From Edaphochlamys debaryana (lineage: Eukaryota; Chlorophyta; Chlorophyceae; Chlamydomonadales), in assembly GCA_016858145.1 (NCBI GenBank), contig JAEHOE010000007.1:310001-374000 (forward strand): a stretch of 64,000 bases of DNA. Reading direction: 5' to 3'. The notes beneath the pieces were generated by a model. The model did no database searches, was not told where the DNA came from, and was given only the letters and a program-made list of their open reading frames with translations. Shown one piece after another: positions 31,793-43,300 of the stretch (position 1 is the first letter of the stretch; every line of letters starts with the position of its first letter). A program made the position numbers and the translations under genes.

Positions 31793-32814
31793 GGCGGACT
31801 TGCAGGGGGTGGTGGGGTAGCGGGGACTGCAGACTCGGCCGCCATGTACGTGTGCGTGGTAAGCGTTCGGTCTTTGTGTGATGCTCACTCAAAACTTGTG
31901 CAGGCGGTGTTTGCGGGGGAGGGGTGCATTGTCTTCTCCTGTTGCGTGCATTGCGGCTTCCCATCCTAGGGGCCATGGGCCGCTGTGATACGTCCTTGCC
32001 AGATGGGCGAGAGGGGGGTCAAACGCCGAGCGATGCACTGCATTCCGCACCGGGGCGGAGCTAGGGTTGATGAAGAAGGCAATGCGGAAGAGGCCCGTGA
32101 CTAGATGGGCGGACGGGTGATGAGATGTGCTTCCACCAGAGGCCTGTTGTGTTTGCTGAGGTGACCGACTTGCAGGCGGTATCACGCGTGCACTCCGCTG
32201 CGAGTTGAACGCTAGGTGATCACCTACCATGTGAGTCGAGATATGGTCACACACATGTGCGGACGGACTTGCGAGGGGCTGGCAGGCCTGCCATAGGGGC
32301 GAAGGCGGCGAACGCGGCGCTTCGCCCGCAAGGGTTTAGGGAGGCACGTGTATGTGACTTACAGATACGGTAGTTGGTGAGCACAGGGGTGTTGCCGATC
32401 AAGGTGGCGAACTCGGAACGCCCCAGGCTGTTACCAAATGGGCACTGGGCCATGCATGAGATGGCTGTCCCTAAACACGCATTCATCCAGAGTCCTGCAC
32501 TCGTGTAAGCTGAAGGCCGGCATTCGTCAAAACAAGTTAGCCTGCCATACTGTCAAAACTTCCCGATCCGTGTGGAATCCCAAACGCACAAATCAATTGT
32601 CTCCTCCACCTCCCAGCAGCTGGCAATGCCCCAAGCGTCTGTAACCGTTGGGACATCCTCCACCCTGCCAACAGCCGTCTCAATCTGCCAAGGCCGCACA
32701 CCGAGCCTGTCGCGAGCCAACCAGCAGCTGGTTGGCCCCTGCCAGGCTGGCTCCTGCCCAGGCCACGTTCCGTGTTTGGGTTTCCGTTCGAGGCCCATCC
32801 CATGCCGCGCCTCT
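31793..32814. other. Convergent 3' regions of the kinase and plastid-protein genes
   Basis: No gene is supported. A TGTAA on the plus strand at 32504-32508 could end the kinase transcript, and one on the minus strand at 32359-32363 could end the plastid-protein transcript. If both are used, the two transcripts overlap by about 145 bases. Confidence 0.45.
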
Positions 32815-34522
32815 CTACAGGCTCCCGCTGATGCGATCGGCGATGACGCTCAGCGACTCGCCCTGGTAGCGGTTGTTGACCTGCACCAAGGGGGCAACCA
32901 GGGTGGGACGACACTAAGAATCGGGTGGTTGGTGCGGTCACCCACGGTTGGTGCGGTCACGTGCGTGACCAGCCCTCCCCCTTGGTCCCCACATAAACAG
33001 GGCTTGCAACATGACATAGAGGCTGCCCAGGTGTGGCTAGAACAGTGAGCTAGAGACGAGTGCGGCAGCAGATAGAAACGGTAAGCAAGGGCAACACGCA
33101 TCCAGACCACGGTCCCCACCTGGGCCAGAGTCTCGGTGTCCTGCTGCGTCACCACCTGGGGATGGGCAAGGGGGCAGAGGTGGAGGATGAAGCATCAAGT
33201 CAGTTCACACTGCCTCCGTCGCGCCTGCTTCCTCAGGTCATACCGTTAGGCTGGGCCAGGGACTCTACTCAGCAGGGTTTGCCCAGCGGCCGACATGCCC
33301 TGCCCTTGTCACTCGAGTCCATTACAAGCCCAGCCCTTCAACTGCCCGGGATCGTACGCACCCCGGCCAGTGCAAGCGCCACAACGCCGAGCGCCGCAGC
33401 AACCACACCAGCGCCTGTATGTGATCACAGTGGCAAAGGCGAGGCACAGGCACAGTTATGGCAAGGCTAGGATGGCTAAATCCTAAAGCAGCGGAGCGGG
33501 AAGGGAGGCGGCAGCAAAGGCAAAAGCGGACGAGTCGCGTGCCGGCGACCCCCGTCGCCCCCGCTCCTGCCACCGTCGCCCCACCATCTCCCTGGGGCCT
33601 GACTGACTCCTGTCGCATGTGAAACACAGGCCTTCCCCAGTCCCCAGGCCCCAGGCTGGTACCCAGGCCTTCCCCAGTCCCCAGTCCCCAGGTTCCCCAG
33701 TCCCCAGGCTTTCCCCAGTCCCGCAGTGTGGCTATGAAGCAGCTACCGGGGGTCAAAAACCACGCGGCACCCACCCTGAATGCCCCCCAGGCCACTGGTA
33801 GCGATGGCAGTGCCACGAACGCTGCTGTAGTAGGCCTTGCTCTGCAAAGTTTAGGTAGAGAGGACAGAAAGGATAAGTTGAGAGGCGAGGGGGTGCTTGA
33901 ACTGCGGTACACGCAGGTCGACGCAGGGGATCACCTGGGGCCCGGGGCCGGTTCCTCACAGTCCACCCTCCTCACAATCCCCCTCTTACGCTAGTTGGGA
34001 AGATGTTCATCTTGCCGCTGTTGTCGCTCGTAATTACGCCGCGAGAGTCGAGCGAGCGGTCCACCTCCCTGCGCGCATGGACGGGCAGGGGTGCCGGGCA
34101 CGTTGCCGGGTGAGAGGAGCCAAGCAAAGGGAGGCCACACATTTGGTGTGGGCCACCAGCGCGAGCCGCGTGCGACCACGCTGGTTCTGAGCCATCATCA
34201 CTTGTGCACACAGCGGCCAGGCAGCCCTGTGGGGGCCTTCGGGACCGCGCAAGCCACATGCGCCCCCCGGCATTCGGCGACCCCACGACGCTCAGGAGCC
34301 CTGAGTGGCGCTGAGGGATTCCAGTGACCTCGCTCTTGCAAGAGCACTCACTCAGTCTTCTTGGCCAGCACGGCGACCGTCCGACGACCGCGCTGAGCAA
34401 CTCGCGCCGGGGCCTGCGCGCCAAGATTTTCTCCAGATCAGCGGTAGTTGACAAGCACAGCTGACACACACGTCAAAGCTCACCACAGCGGAGCAAGAAG
34501 AGCGGGCGCACAGGCTGGCCAT
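32815..34522 (-). CDS. Small plastid-targeted single-span membrane protein, function unknown
   Basis: Seven very small exons join exactly in phase: 34522-34484, 34413-34352, 34068-33990, 33841-33775, 33414-33362, 33155-33120 and 32880-32815. The product has 133 residues. The N-terminus (MASLCARSSCSAV, then Arg/Ala/Val, ending VAVLAKK) looks like a chloroplast transit peptide. The mature part has SLDSRGVITSDNSGKMNIFP, then SKAYYSSVRG, then one membrane helix (about GAGVVAAALGVVALALAG), then a soluble tail with VTQQDTETLAQ and NNRYQGESLSVIADRI. I do not recognise the family. A thylakoid or envelope location is an inference from the transit peptide and helix. An in-frame ATG at 34540 would add six residues. 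The exons are 36-79 bases, so the gene is invisible to ORF searches. Confidence 0.75.
33605..33725. repeat. CCCAG/TCCCC simple tandem repeats in an intron
   Basis: Units such as CCTTCCCCAGTCCCCAGG recur several times inside the longest intron (33415-33774) of the plastid-protein gene. Each unit contains a CAG, so the array carries many potential 3' splice sites on the opposite strand only. Confidence 0.7.
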
Positions 34523-35365
34523 GGTGAAAAGGGCTCGCAAGCTGGGGGTGACAAGAGCTGCTGCAGGCGATGACTGTTTATCGACTTTGACAGCAGGCTA
34601 TGGCGAAGTGCGCGAGGCTGTTTGGGAAAAGGTCGCGCCAGCGTGGCAGATACGGCAGATACACACACACACGCCTTCCCACCCCCGCAGTCCCCCGCCG
34701 ATCCCACTGCAATCCTTCACCCTCGCCCCCGCGGCCATCCGGCACTAGAGATATGCCCAGGTTGCCCGCTTCCGACCTCCCCAGCCTCCTATTCCTCGCG
34801 GAGACTGCACTTGTCAGCACCAGCCCCCGTCAAAGCGGCCCCGGCACCTGCACATGCCGACAACGCCAAGAAGCACCGGCCGCATGGCAAGCCAACAGAC
34901 AAGACGGGGCCATCTCGCTCGCCGTCTGCGCCCTTCGACAAGCGCATAAACAGCCAGCCAAAAGGGTCTAACGCTTTCTGCTGCTACAGCTACTTTCTCA
35001 GCCCCTTAGGATGCGATGGTTACAGCAGGAACCGCCTCCAGAAGGGGAGGGGTTGAGCGAGAGCGCCACCTACTGGGTGTGCCACCTGCACACCGACACC
35101 CACGCAACGTGACTGACTTAACTGCCCCTTAGCCGCGGGCGACGTGCGGCCTGTGCTCCGCGTCAGCACAATGGCGGGCGTGTCTGCGGCTGGCAGCCTG
35201 GCACCCATGCAAATCGGACGCCCGGCGCCATCCTCAGGTCCCAGGTCTAGCCCCCTCAGGCCCAAGGCCAAGGCCAAGCACTTTACCGCCACGGGCCCAG
35301 CCGCCACGGGCCCAGCTCCGGCCGAGCCAGGTCCAGCCCACGCTCCTCCCCAGGCGCGGGGCCGC
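34523..35365. promoter_or_regulatory. Thioesterase 3' region and plastid-protein promoter
   Basis: Both neighbours are on the minus strand. TGTAA on that strand at 35020-35024 lies about 340 bases past the thioesterase stop and is its likely poly(A) signal. The remaining 500 bases hold the promoter of the plastid-protein gene. No further gene is supported. Confidence 0.5.
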
Positions 35366-37735
35366 TCAGGCCTTGAGCACGGGCTTGACGAACTCGAGCA
35401 CGTCGTCGAACTCCCGCTGGCACGCCTGCGGTCCAGCAGCGGACGCGTTAACAGACACGTACGAGCCCACCCAGGTCTGAAGTACGTGTCCGTCACGTGA
35501 GCGTGAGCCCGGGCCTTGCGTGCCCCCCACGTTGGCCGCGCTCTTTCCGGGCTCTCTCGACCCCAGCGGCCCGTCGGGACCCCCCCAGCCAGCACGCACC
35601 GAGTGGGCCATGCCCATGTAGGGCTGGAATTCCACGTTAGCCCCCAGCGACTGGAGGAGCTTGTATGACTTCTGCCCGAACGAGAACGCGACCTGTGTGA
35701 GGCAGAGCGCGGCGGGGAGTGGGAATTGGGGCCAGAAAATCGATTTTCGATATTTTGGTGGGGGTGGTGGCAGTTCGGATGCGCGCCCCCACGCCACCGG
35801 CGACCTCCCCGCGGCAACGCCCGCGCATTCATTATCGCTGCATTGAGCACTTTGTAGAGACCGACCAAAACAGCAACATCAAAATGGGCAAGCAGCGCCG
35901 CCGCCTGAGCGCCACGGGCGCGCCCAAGCCTGCCGCTCCCTCGCGCTCGCCCTCGCGCTCCGCCTCCCCGCCCCGGCAGCGCTCGCGCACCGCGCCCGAG
36001 CGCTACGCGCCCACAGACCCGCCGCGAGATACCGCCGACCGCTTGGAGAAAGCGGCCGCAACGGCCGAGGCGCGGGGGGAGGCCCCCGGAGCCCCCGCAG
36101 CATCGCGCCTCCTCCAGCCCTGTGGGCCCTGCCCCCGGTCTCTCCCGGTCCGCCCGGTCCTCCGCCCCTGCCCCACCGTTTGGTCTGCGTCTCCGTGGCC
36201 CATGAAGATGGGTGTCTTGGCGTTGGCCTCCGAGAACACGGGCTGCTCCGTGTGCAGCGGCACGTAGCAGCTCAGGCCTGGGTGGGGTGTGGGAGGGCGG
36301 GGGTCAGGAGGTCAGCAGGCGCGGATCCGTTTACGATTAAGAGACAGCTTGGGGGCTAGGGCCGTGACGTACCTGTAGCCGGCCCGTATGTTGTACGCCG
36401 TATCCGCGCCCGCATCTCCGCCCGGCTCAATGGTTCGCCCCGACGCCTTGCCCGCCCCCTCTCCCGACACACACACACCGCCCCCACTCACCCACCACCG
36501 CCCACTCTCCCGCCACACACACACCGCCCCCACTCACCCACCACCGCCCCCAGCTGCACGTTGCTCCGCAGCATCATGAGCGCCACCGCGCCGCCCTGGC
36601 TGAAGCCGCCCACTACGACCTTGGAGGTGGGGATGCCGGACGCCACCTCCTTCTGGATCAGCTCCTCGATGTAGCTACAGGGGGGCGGGAGGGGAAGCGG
36701 GTGGGGGGGGGAGGGGGTCAAGGGGGGATGCGGAGGGGCGCGGAGGGGCGCTTGGTTGAGGGCCAGAGCTCGCCAACGGAGGGACGAGGGCGGGGGGGGG
36801 GCGGGTTGAACGCGGGAGACGGGCAGGCGAGAGGCAGTCAGCCCCAATCACGATCAGGGGCCCCTGAGGGCTTTAGACACCCAGATCAGCTCCCGCTCCC
36901 AGTGCTTGCGCTGCTTCCGATAAGGCAGTCGACCGGTGGTGGCCACCGTCTCCGCCTGCCCCCGGGGCCAGACTGCGCGCCCCCCTCGGCCCGAACACCC
37001 CCGCCCCCTGCCCACCGCTTGCTCTCCACCAGGCCCTCCTTGTCCTCCGAGCGGTCCACCTCGTCGAGAGAGGCGATGTCGTACCTGGGGGGGGGTTGTC
37101 AGGAAAGGGGCGGGCATCGGAGAAAGCTCGTACTCCTTGTAGTGAAGGATGCACTGTGTGAGCAGGTCCGCTGGGATCACACGTAACTAGCCATGTCCCA
37201 CGTGCAAGCCCTGTTCCTCCAATCATTTGCTCTGGATAACCCCGTGAAGCCCAGCGCTTCGCCGGCACTGACCAGCCCGGCATCGACATGCCGAAATTGA
37301 TGGTGATGGGCCGGCGTGGCGCGTGCGGGAAGATGAACTTCGTGTTTGGCAGGGACTCCTTGTACATGTAGCTGCGAGGTGGGGTTGAGTTGGGGTTGGG
37401 GTTGGGGTTGGGGCTGGGTTGAGGTAGAGGGACAGGGTGGGGGAGAGGGGTCTGTGCCATGGAGGGGGAGGAGGCCCGCCCACGTCCCTTGGCCAGCCAT
37501 TCCCAAGTGGCCCGTCACCCTCATAATTGCGACGTGTCATGCTGACAGGACTGAGAGACCGTGAGGGCCTCGCTGCAGGGCGGTCGCCGAGCCCATGCTA
37601 CATGTGATCAACGCACCCGATGTCCGCCCAGCCGTCCCCCGTGTCTCCAAGGCCGTGTAGCATGATCATGGTGCTCTTATGCTCGCCCGCCGGGCGGAGC
37701 TCAATGGGGTTATTATACTTGAGTGCACTCGCCAT
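35366..37735 (-). CDS. Acyl-protein thioesterase / lysophospholipase (APT1/LYPLA type)
   Basis: An alpha/beta hydrolase that removes palmitoyl groups from cysteines of membrane-attached proteins. Seven exons join in phase (37735-37617, 37371-37273, 37084-37016, 36674-36538, 36277-36177, 35692-35600, 35425-35366) to 225 residues, the normal family length. Visible family motifs: MIMLHGLGDTGDGW near the N-terminus (oxyanion hole), FPHAP, the nucleophile elbow GFSQGG with catalytic Ser, GHGDADQTV with catalytic Asp, and MGMAHS with catalytic His. The triad is complete. The frame stays open upstream of the chosen start to 38056 and includes a hydrophobic stretch (LYALLLALVWVAGLAMLA), so a longer membrane- or organelle-targeted form is possible. 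Intron 5 (35693-36176) carries a dispersed element in antisense. Confidence 0.92.
35815..36120 (+). repeat. Dispersed element, copy 1, antisense in a thioesterase intron
   Basis: An open frame starts at 35884 with MGKQRRRLSATGAP, then Ser/Arg/Pro-rich sequence. The same 14-residue start, and upstream DNA containing GCGCATTCATT, occurs again at 56.7-56.8 kb on the minus strand. Downstream the copies drift apart. The DNA lies entirely within intron 5 of the minus-strand thioesterase gene. I read it as a transposable-element remnant or part of a repeated gene family. Confidence 0.65.
37391..37418 (+). repeat. Short TTGGGG repeat
   Basis: Four copies of GTTGGG/TTGGGG in a row in an intron of the thioesterase gene. 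They resemble a ciliate-type telomere unit but are too short to be more than a G-rich microsatellite. Confidence 0.7.
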
Positions 37736-38122
37736 CGTGCGTGCGCGCTGTCGCGACTGAGCAAAGCTACGAGCTGGAGCAGCGCAGGAGAGCTTTTGAG
37801 GCAGGAAGCTGGTCCGCGCCAGCATCGCGAGGCCGGCAACCCAGACAAGGGCTAGGAGCAGCGCGTATAGGCTCGCCGTCTTTGACAAAGAGCAAAATGG
37901 ATAGTGGGACCACCGAAAAGCTGTGTAATCTTGTGCATGAGCGACCGGTGCGGAGGCCCATGCAGGGGGCGGGGGGCATCTGGCTGCTGGTCCGAGAGCC
38001 CCCGCGAACCCCTCGTGTGTTCCCGGTCTCGCGCCAGCTGAAGGCTTACCCGCCATCCCCTAGGCCTAAAATTTATTCACATATCCTTCTCGACTCGCAT
38101 CAAAGGTCCTCGCCTGAGGCCG
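37736..38122. promoter_or_regulatory. Divergent promoter, thioesterase / NFKBIL1-like gene
   Basis: 387 bases between two start codons that face away from each other. No clear TATA element. The upstream extension of the thioesterase frame runs through it. Confidence 0.5.
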
Positions 38123-40057
38123 ATGCCCTCCCCGGCGGCGACGAGCCGCAGGGACAGCGCAGGCAGCAGCGGACGAGCCGAGCCACTCGAGCCACATCCA
38201 CCGCCTGCTCCAGCCCCGCAGCCGCGGAAAGAGCCAGCCCAGTCAAAAGGAAGGCAGGGCGCGACGCCAGGCGGCTGCCCGGGAATGCAAGTGGGAGGCG
38301 TCGCTCCAGAGCAGGGCGTGCAAGGGGAGGGCGAGGGCAGGTGGTGCGAGGACGATGAGCTGGCGGCCTGGCGTCTGCAGCTGGAGAGGCGGGTGGGTGC
38401 CGGGGGACGGGGGGGAGGGCAGGGGGGGCCGGCCGGGACGCAGCTGGTCCGGGACAGCTTCAGGCGGGTGAGCCGCAGCATGGGGTCCCAGTCCGCACGC
38501 TAGTGCTGATGTCTGGTGTGGTCCCCGCGATGGGCACGCGGGCGGGTCCCTGCCTCGTCGTGTGCAACCCCCCTCGACCTCCTTGCTTCCCCTGCGTCCT
38601 GCCGTCCTGCGTCCTGCCGTCCTGCGCCCTGCTGCGTGTGCAGAGGCAGCTGGCGGGGGAGCAGCGACGCACGGCCGCACTGCTGCAGGCGTACCGGTGG
38701 GTTTGGATGGATCTGCCGCTGCTGGCGGGGGAGGCGCGCTTGGCGGCACGTGCCCCCATGCAGGGGGGCACCCGCCGTCAGACCTCGCAGCGGGCCTGAG
38801 ACCGCCAGCCGACACGTTACCCCGGCGTTCCCCCCCTTGTGTAGGGCTCGGCAGGAGGCGGAGCAGCGGGCCCAGGAGCCGCTCCTGTCCGCCTGGGCTG
38901 CCGCGGAGGGCCGCTGGCAAGAGCAGCAACAGAGGCAGCGGCTGGAGGAGCAAGGCGAGCAGGGACCGTTGGGAGCGGGAGAGGCGGGACGACCTGAAGA
39001 TGAGCCCGGGCCCAGTCAACTCGAGGCGTGGCGGCAGCTGGAGCTCAGGTGGGGTCGTGATGTGGATGCCTAACCGCCGCACGCCGCACGCTCCCGTCTT
39101 GCGGTTGCCCCATCCCTGTCCCCCACCCCTGACTATCTCCCCAACGCCATTGCTAGGTGGCAGGAGCTGGAGCAGAGGCTGCAGCTGCCGGCCGAGCCCG
39201 CCCAGGCCTCCTGGGGGTCTGCGGAGGGCCCGGGTCGGGGTGAAGCGCCGAGAAGCTCCTCGGGTGCTGTTGGTGCTGTTGGTGCCGGCGGAGTGACACG
39301 GGGCGCCGCGCAGGGGCAGCCGCTGTCACCGGGGCCGTCCCTGCGCACGGTCGACATCCCCTGGCCTCCCTCGACTCAGGGTGAGCCGGCTGAGCGGCAA
39401 GCCTTCTCACAAGCGAGAGGGGGGGTTACAATGTAATGCCAACCTGCCTCTCTATGACGCCAACCCGCCTCTTGCCCCCACGTGCCGCCTGTTGATGCTC
39501 CCTCGCAGGCATGCTGGCGGCGCTCTCAGCGCTCGAGTCCCAGCGGGTCCCGGCCCGGCCCTCGACACCGGCAACGCCCTGCTGCGTGCGGCGCGCCTAC
39601 TTGGGTGAGACCGCGCTACCTAGCAAACATACGCTACCTAGCAAACATATGACTGAAACACATTGCATGCCGGTACTCCTAGGTCCTGCACAAGGGAACT
39701 CCATGGCATCTACACAATGCATACTCGTACTGATACTGATACTCATACTCATACAACTCTTCCAGCAGCGAGCCCAACGACACGTACCAGCCAGGCCCTT
39801 GCCGGGTCCTGCCCACTCAATGCATGCCCCTTCACCGTCACTGCCCCTACCCAGCCCGCCACCCTTGCTCCGCCCCGTCCCCACCACCAGGCGCGGTGCG
39901 GCGCTGGCACCCCGACCGTGCCACCGCCCTCCTGGCGGCCCTGCCTCCGGGGCCCGAGCGCGCGGTCGCCCGTCAGCGGCTGCTGGGGGTTTGCCAGGAG
40001 CTGACGCGGCAGTACCGGGAGGCCCAGGCCCAGGCCCAGGCCCGGCAGAGCGGCTAA
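38123..40057 (+). CDS. NFKBIL1-like protein (C-terminal HPD domain, no ankyrin repeats)
   Basis: Six exons join in phase (38123-38467, 38644-38696, 38845-39048, 39157-39380, 39509-39604, 39891-40057) to 362 residues. The first 115 residues are Ser/Pro/Gly-rich and basic. A Gln/Glu/Arg-rich helical middle (RRQLAGEQRR, WQEQQQRQRLEEQ, WQELEQRLQ) looks coiled. The C-terminus contains TVDIPWPP and AVRRWHPDR followed by a helix. An aromatic residue before HPDR, preceded by a DIPWP-like segment, is the arrangement of the conserved C-terminal part of NF-kappa-B inhibitor-like protein 1, a spliceosome-associated protein in animals and plants. The ankyrin repeats of animal NFKBIL1 are absent. The exon chain is strong and the family name less so; the HPD could also be read as a J-domain remnant. 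Confidence 0.6.
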
Positions 40058-40315
40058 GGGGACCAGCCGGCCGAGGCAGAGGCCGGCCGGAAGAGGCAGT
40101 GGAAGGAGGGTCTCACAGGCTGGAAGAGGGTCGCTGCGCCTGGCGGGCCCCGAGGGACGTGCTGGGCCGTCCGCATCAGCTGAGATGTAGGTACCAGTAC
40201 CGGTACACCGCATGCGTAGCGTCGCACATTCACCAAGACGCGCGAGACGTCTGCGACTGCGACAGCCTGCGACAGTGTGGTACGCCGCATGCGATACGCC
40301 GCGGCGCTGCACCCG

Positions 40316-43300
40316 CTACGCCGTCGGCTTCCGAGCGCTGATGCCCAGCAGGCAGTGGGGCAGGGCCGCCAGCAGCCGGGCCTCCAGGGCGGCGGCGGTG
40401 TCGGCGTCCCCCAGCGGCTCACCGCTGAGGATCAGGGACTGCAGGGCTGTCAGCTGCGGGCGGGGCGGGGCCGTGGGGGTCGGGGCATGACGAGGTGGGT
40501 CAGTGAGGGCGGGTGGTAGGAGGCAGTGCGGTTTGAGGGAGGGACAAGAGAGCGAAAGAGAGATGCTTAGGAGAGCCTAGTGCGGTTGTGAAAAGGGTCA
40601 CAAAGCAAGGCAAGGCCCCCGTGCTCCGGTGCGGATGTACCACTTCTGCACCACTTCGAGCCACTACACGTGCACGTTCGCTGACACCACCCAGCCCGGA
40701 ACCACTCATCGCCTCACCCGGCACAGCGGAGCCAGGCCCTCCAGCACCGCCCTCCGCGCCTTGGAGACGCGAATGGTTGCCTCCACGGTCCGCTCGTTCC
40801 GCCGCGGGCCCGGGTCGGGGCCGGGCAGGCCCAATCGCAGCTGCCGCAGCGCCGCCAGCGGCGGCGGCGTGCGATTGGCTCCGCTGGCGGCGGCGCCGCC
40901 ACCGCCGCCGCCACCTGCTGGCGGCGCCGCCACCTCCGCCAGCGCCGCCACGACGGAGCGAATCGACTGAGCCCAGTCCGCGCCGCCGCCGGCCCCAGCC
41001 TCCTGGCCGCCTGCCTGCTGAGCCCCCGCCCCCGCCTCCACCCCAGCTCCTGCCGCGCCCGCACCGGCCATGTGCGCGTTCTCCCCGCCCATGCCTGCAG
41101 CCGGCCCGCCGCCCATACCGCCGTGCAACGCCTCCTCCTCCTCGTCCGCAGGGTCCCCTGCCAACTCCTCCTCCTCGGGCCCCCAGTCCACCATCCCCTG
41201 CAGCCAGGGTTGCGCGGAAGGCGCCTGCCGCGGCGGTTGCGGGTCGATGACGTCAGCTTCTAGCCGCACCAGGGCCGGCAGGGAGGGGGCGCACTGCTCG
41301 AGGACGGTGCAGAGCTGCGGAGGGCGTGGAAGAGGCGGAGGTGTGAGGGCAGGCAGGCGGAGGGGACCATGCATCAGTGCGAGAGCAAGCCCTCGGGGCC
41401 GCCGAGCTGCTCGATTCCCGGGGAACTAGTGAGCTCTAAAAACCAGCAGTTGACGCCCAAGCCGTGACCCGGCGGAGCTGTCGGCTGGTGCCGAGCGCTA
41501 GTCTACTACAGGCCTCCGCTGGTAATCTCAATGCCGTTGCATGCTTCCGTCGCCCCCACCTGCTCCGCCGGCATGGCCAGCTGCAGCAGCCGCAGCTGCC
41601 GCCCGCAGCTGCCGGCAATGGCTCGCAGCTCCGCCGGCCCAACCGCCGCCCCGGCCAACCGCAGCTGAGTCAGCTGGGGCAGGCCCAGCAGGAGCCACGG
41701 CCCTGGGCCTGCCTGGGGCCCCGCCGGGCCCGCCTGGGTCCCGTCCGCAGAGGCGGCGCGGGCGGTCTGCCAGCGGCAGCCGCGGCCCAGGCTGAGGCGC
41801 TTCAGCTGCCGTACGCCCGCCCCAGGCACGTGCAGCACGTTGGCGTTAGTAAGTTCCAGCCGGACGAGCGACGGCGGCAGGCGGTCGGTTTGGACGAGCA
41901 GCCGCTGCCTCGGCGCGCCGCCGGCACCGCCTGCGTCGCCGCCGCCGCCGCCGCCGCCAGCGCTGGCGCTGTTGCGGTTTCTGCCGCCGCCATAGGTCGC
42001 GATGTCATGGAGTCCCAAGATCTGCGGTCGGGGCAGCAGGACGAGCACACGTCTTGACCTCCACCCCGGCACCCCCGACGCACACTCCCCACCTCCAGCC
42101 CTGCACAACTGTGGAGCTGGAGCAAGCCGCAGCATACAACTCAATCCCAACACGCGTGCGCCCATCCCCATCGCCCATACACATAGAACCGGCCGGCTAT
42201 TCGGCGCGCCTACGCTTCCCTGGCCGACACGAGCAGCCCTTCACACACCTGCAGGCGGCGGAAGGCCAACAGCGCGGGCGGCGCGTCCGACTCCACCGCG
42301 CCGTAGAAGGCGAGGCGGGTGAGGTGGCGCCAGGCGGGGGCCAGGCCCTCCACCAGGGCACCGTCCAGCACCAACTCGCCGCCTGCATGGCCGGGGCGAC
42401 GGGGTCGGCGTTGCAACGCACAAGAAACACGTATGTCGGGCATCACGCGTCAGCCCTGGGTTTGCTTTACGTGCTACTACTAGTATGGGATCAGCGCAAC
42501 AAACACGTTCGCCTCCGAACGCCGCACCCGGGCCCCTCCCCTGAGCCCACCTGGGGAGTCTAGCTCCACGTCCCTCAGCTCCGACAGCGCCGCCAGGCAG
42601 CGCGCGTAGGGCCGCCGAGCCACCACCGCCTGCTGCCGAGTCCAGGGCGAGGGCCGCGGCCCACCCATCGGGGGCCCCCAGCCGCCGCCGCCACCGCCGC
42701 CCCAGCCGCCGCCGCCGCCGCCCCAGCCACCGCCGCCGCCACCACCGCCGCCGCCACCGCCGCCGCCAGCGACGCCGGCGGCGGCGGCGTCCAGGTCCCC
42801 GGCGTCGGGGGCTGTGGGGCGGCGGAGGGGCGCACCAGGCCAGCGCAGGTGCAGCCGCGTGAGGGAGGTGTTCTCAGACAGCAGCCTGCGGGGTCCGGGT
42901 TCGGGTCAGGTCGGAGCAGGGCGCGGAGGAGGGTGAGGCGGCTGGGCAGCAATGGGATACCGGCAGTGGTTGCAACGCGCCCTGTGCGCTATGCGCCCCT
43001 GCCGTGCACCTAAGCAACCGTCAATGCCTGACGCCTGGCCCGTTCCCTGCCTTTCCGTCACCCGGCCCCAAGGGGATCCCTGTCTGACCTGAGCGGCTCC
43101 AGGCCCACGTGCAGCATGGCTAGGTCCCTGCAGTACAGTACGGCAAGATCCGGAGGCACGTGGGCGTCAACGGCTGGCTGGCTTACCGGTACCGGTTAAC
43201 ATGCCGGCTTAACATATCGCCACGCAGCCCTGGCGCTCGCGACCCAGGCGCTTGCAACACCACTACACCAGTCTAGTCCAAACAGCCAGGCCGCCATGGG

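Noticed and set aside
37391..37418. Internal telomere
   Set aside because: Only about four TTGGGG units, and the green-algal telomere repeat is TTTTAGGG; this is a simple intron repeat.
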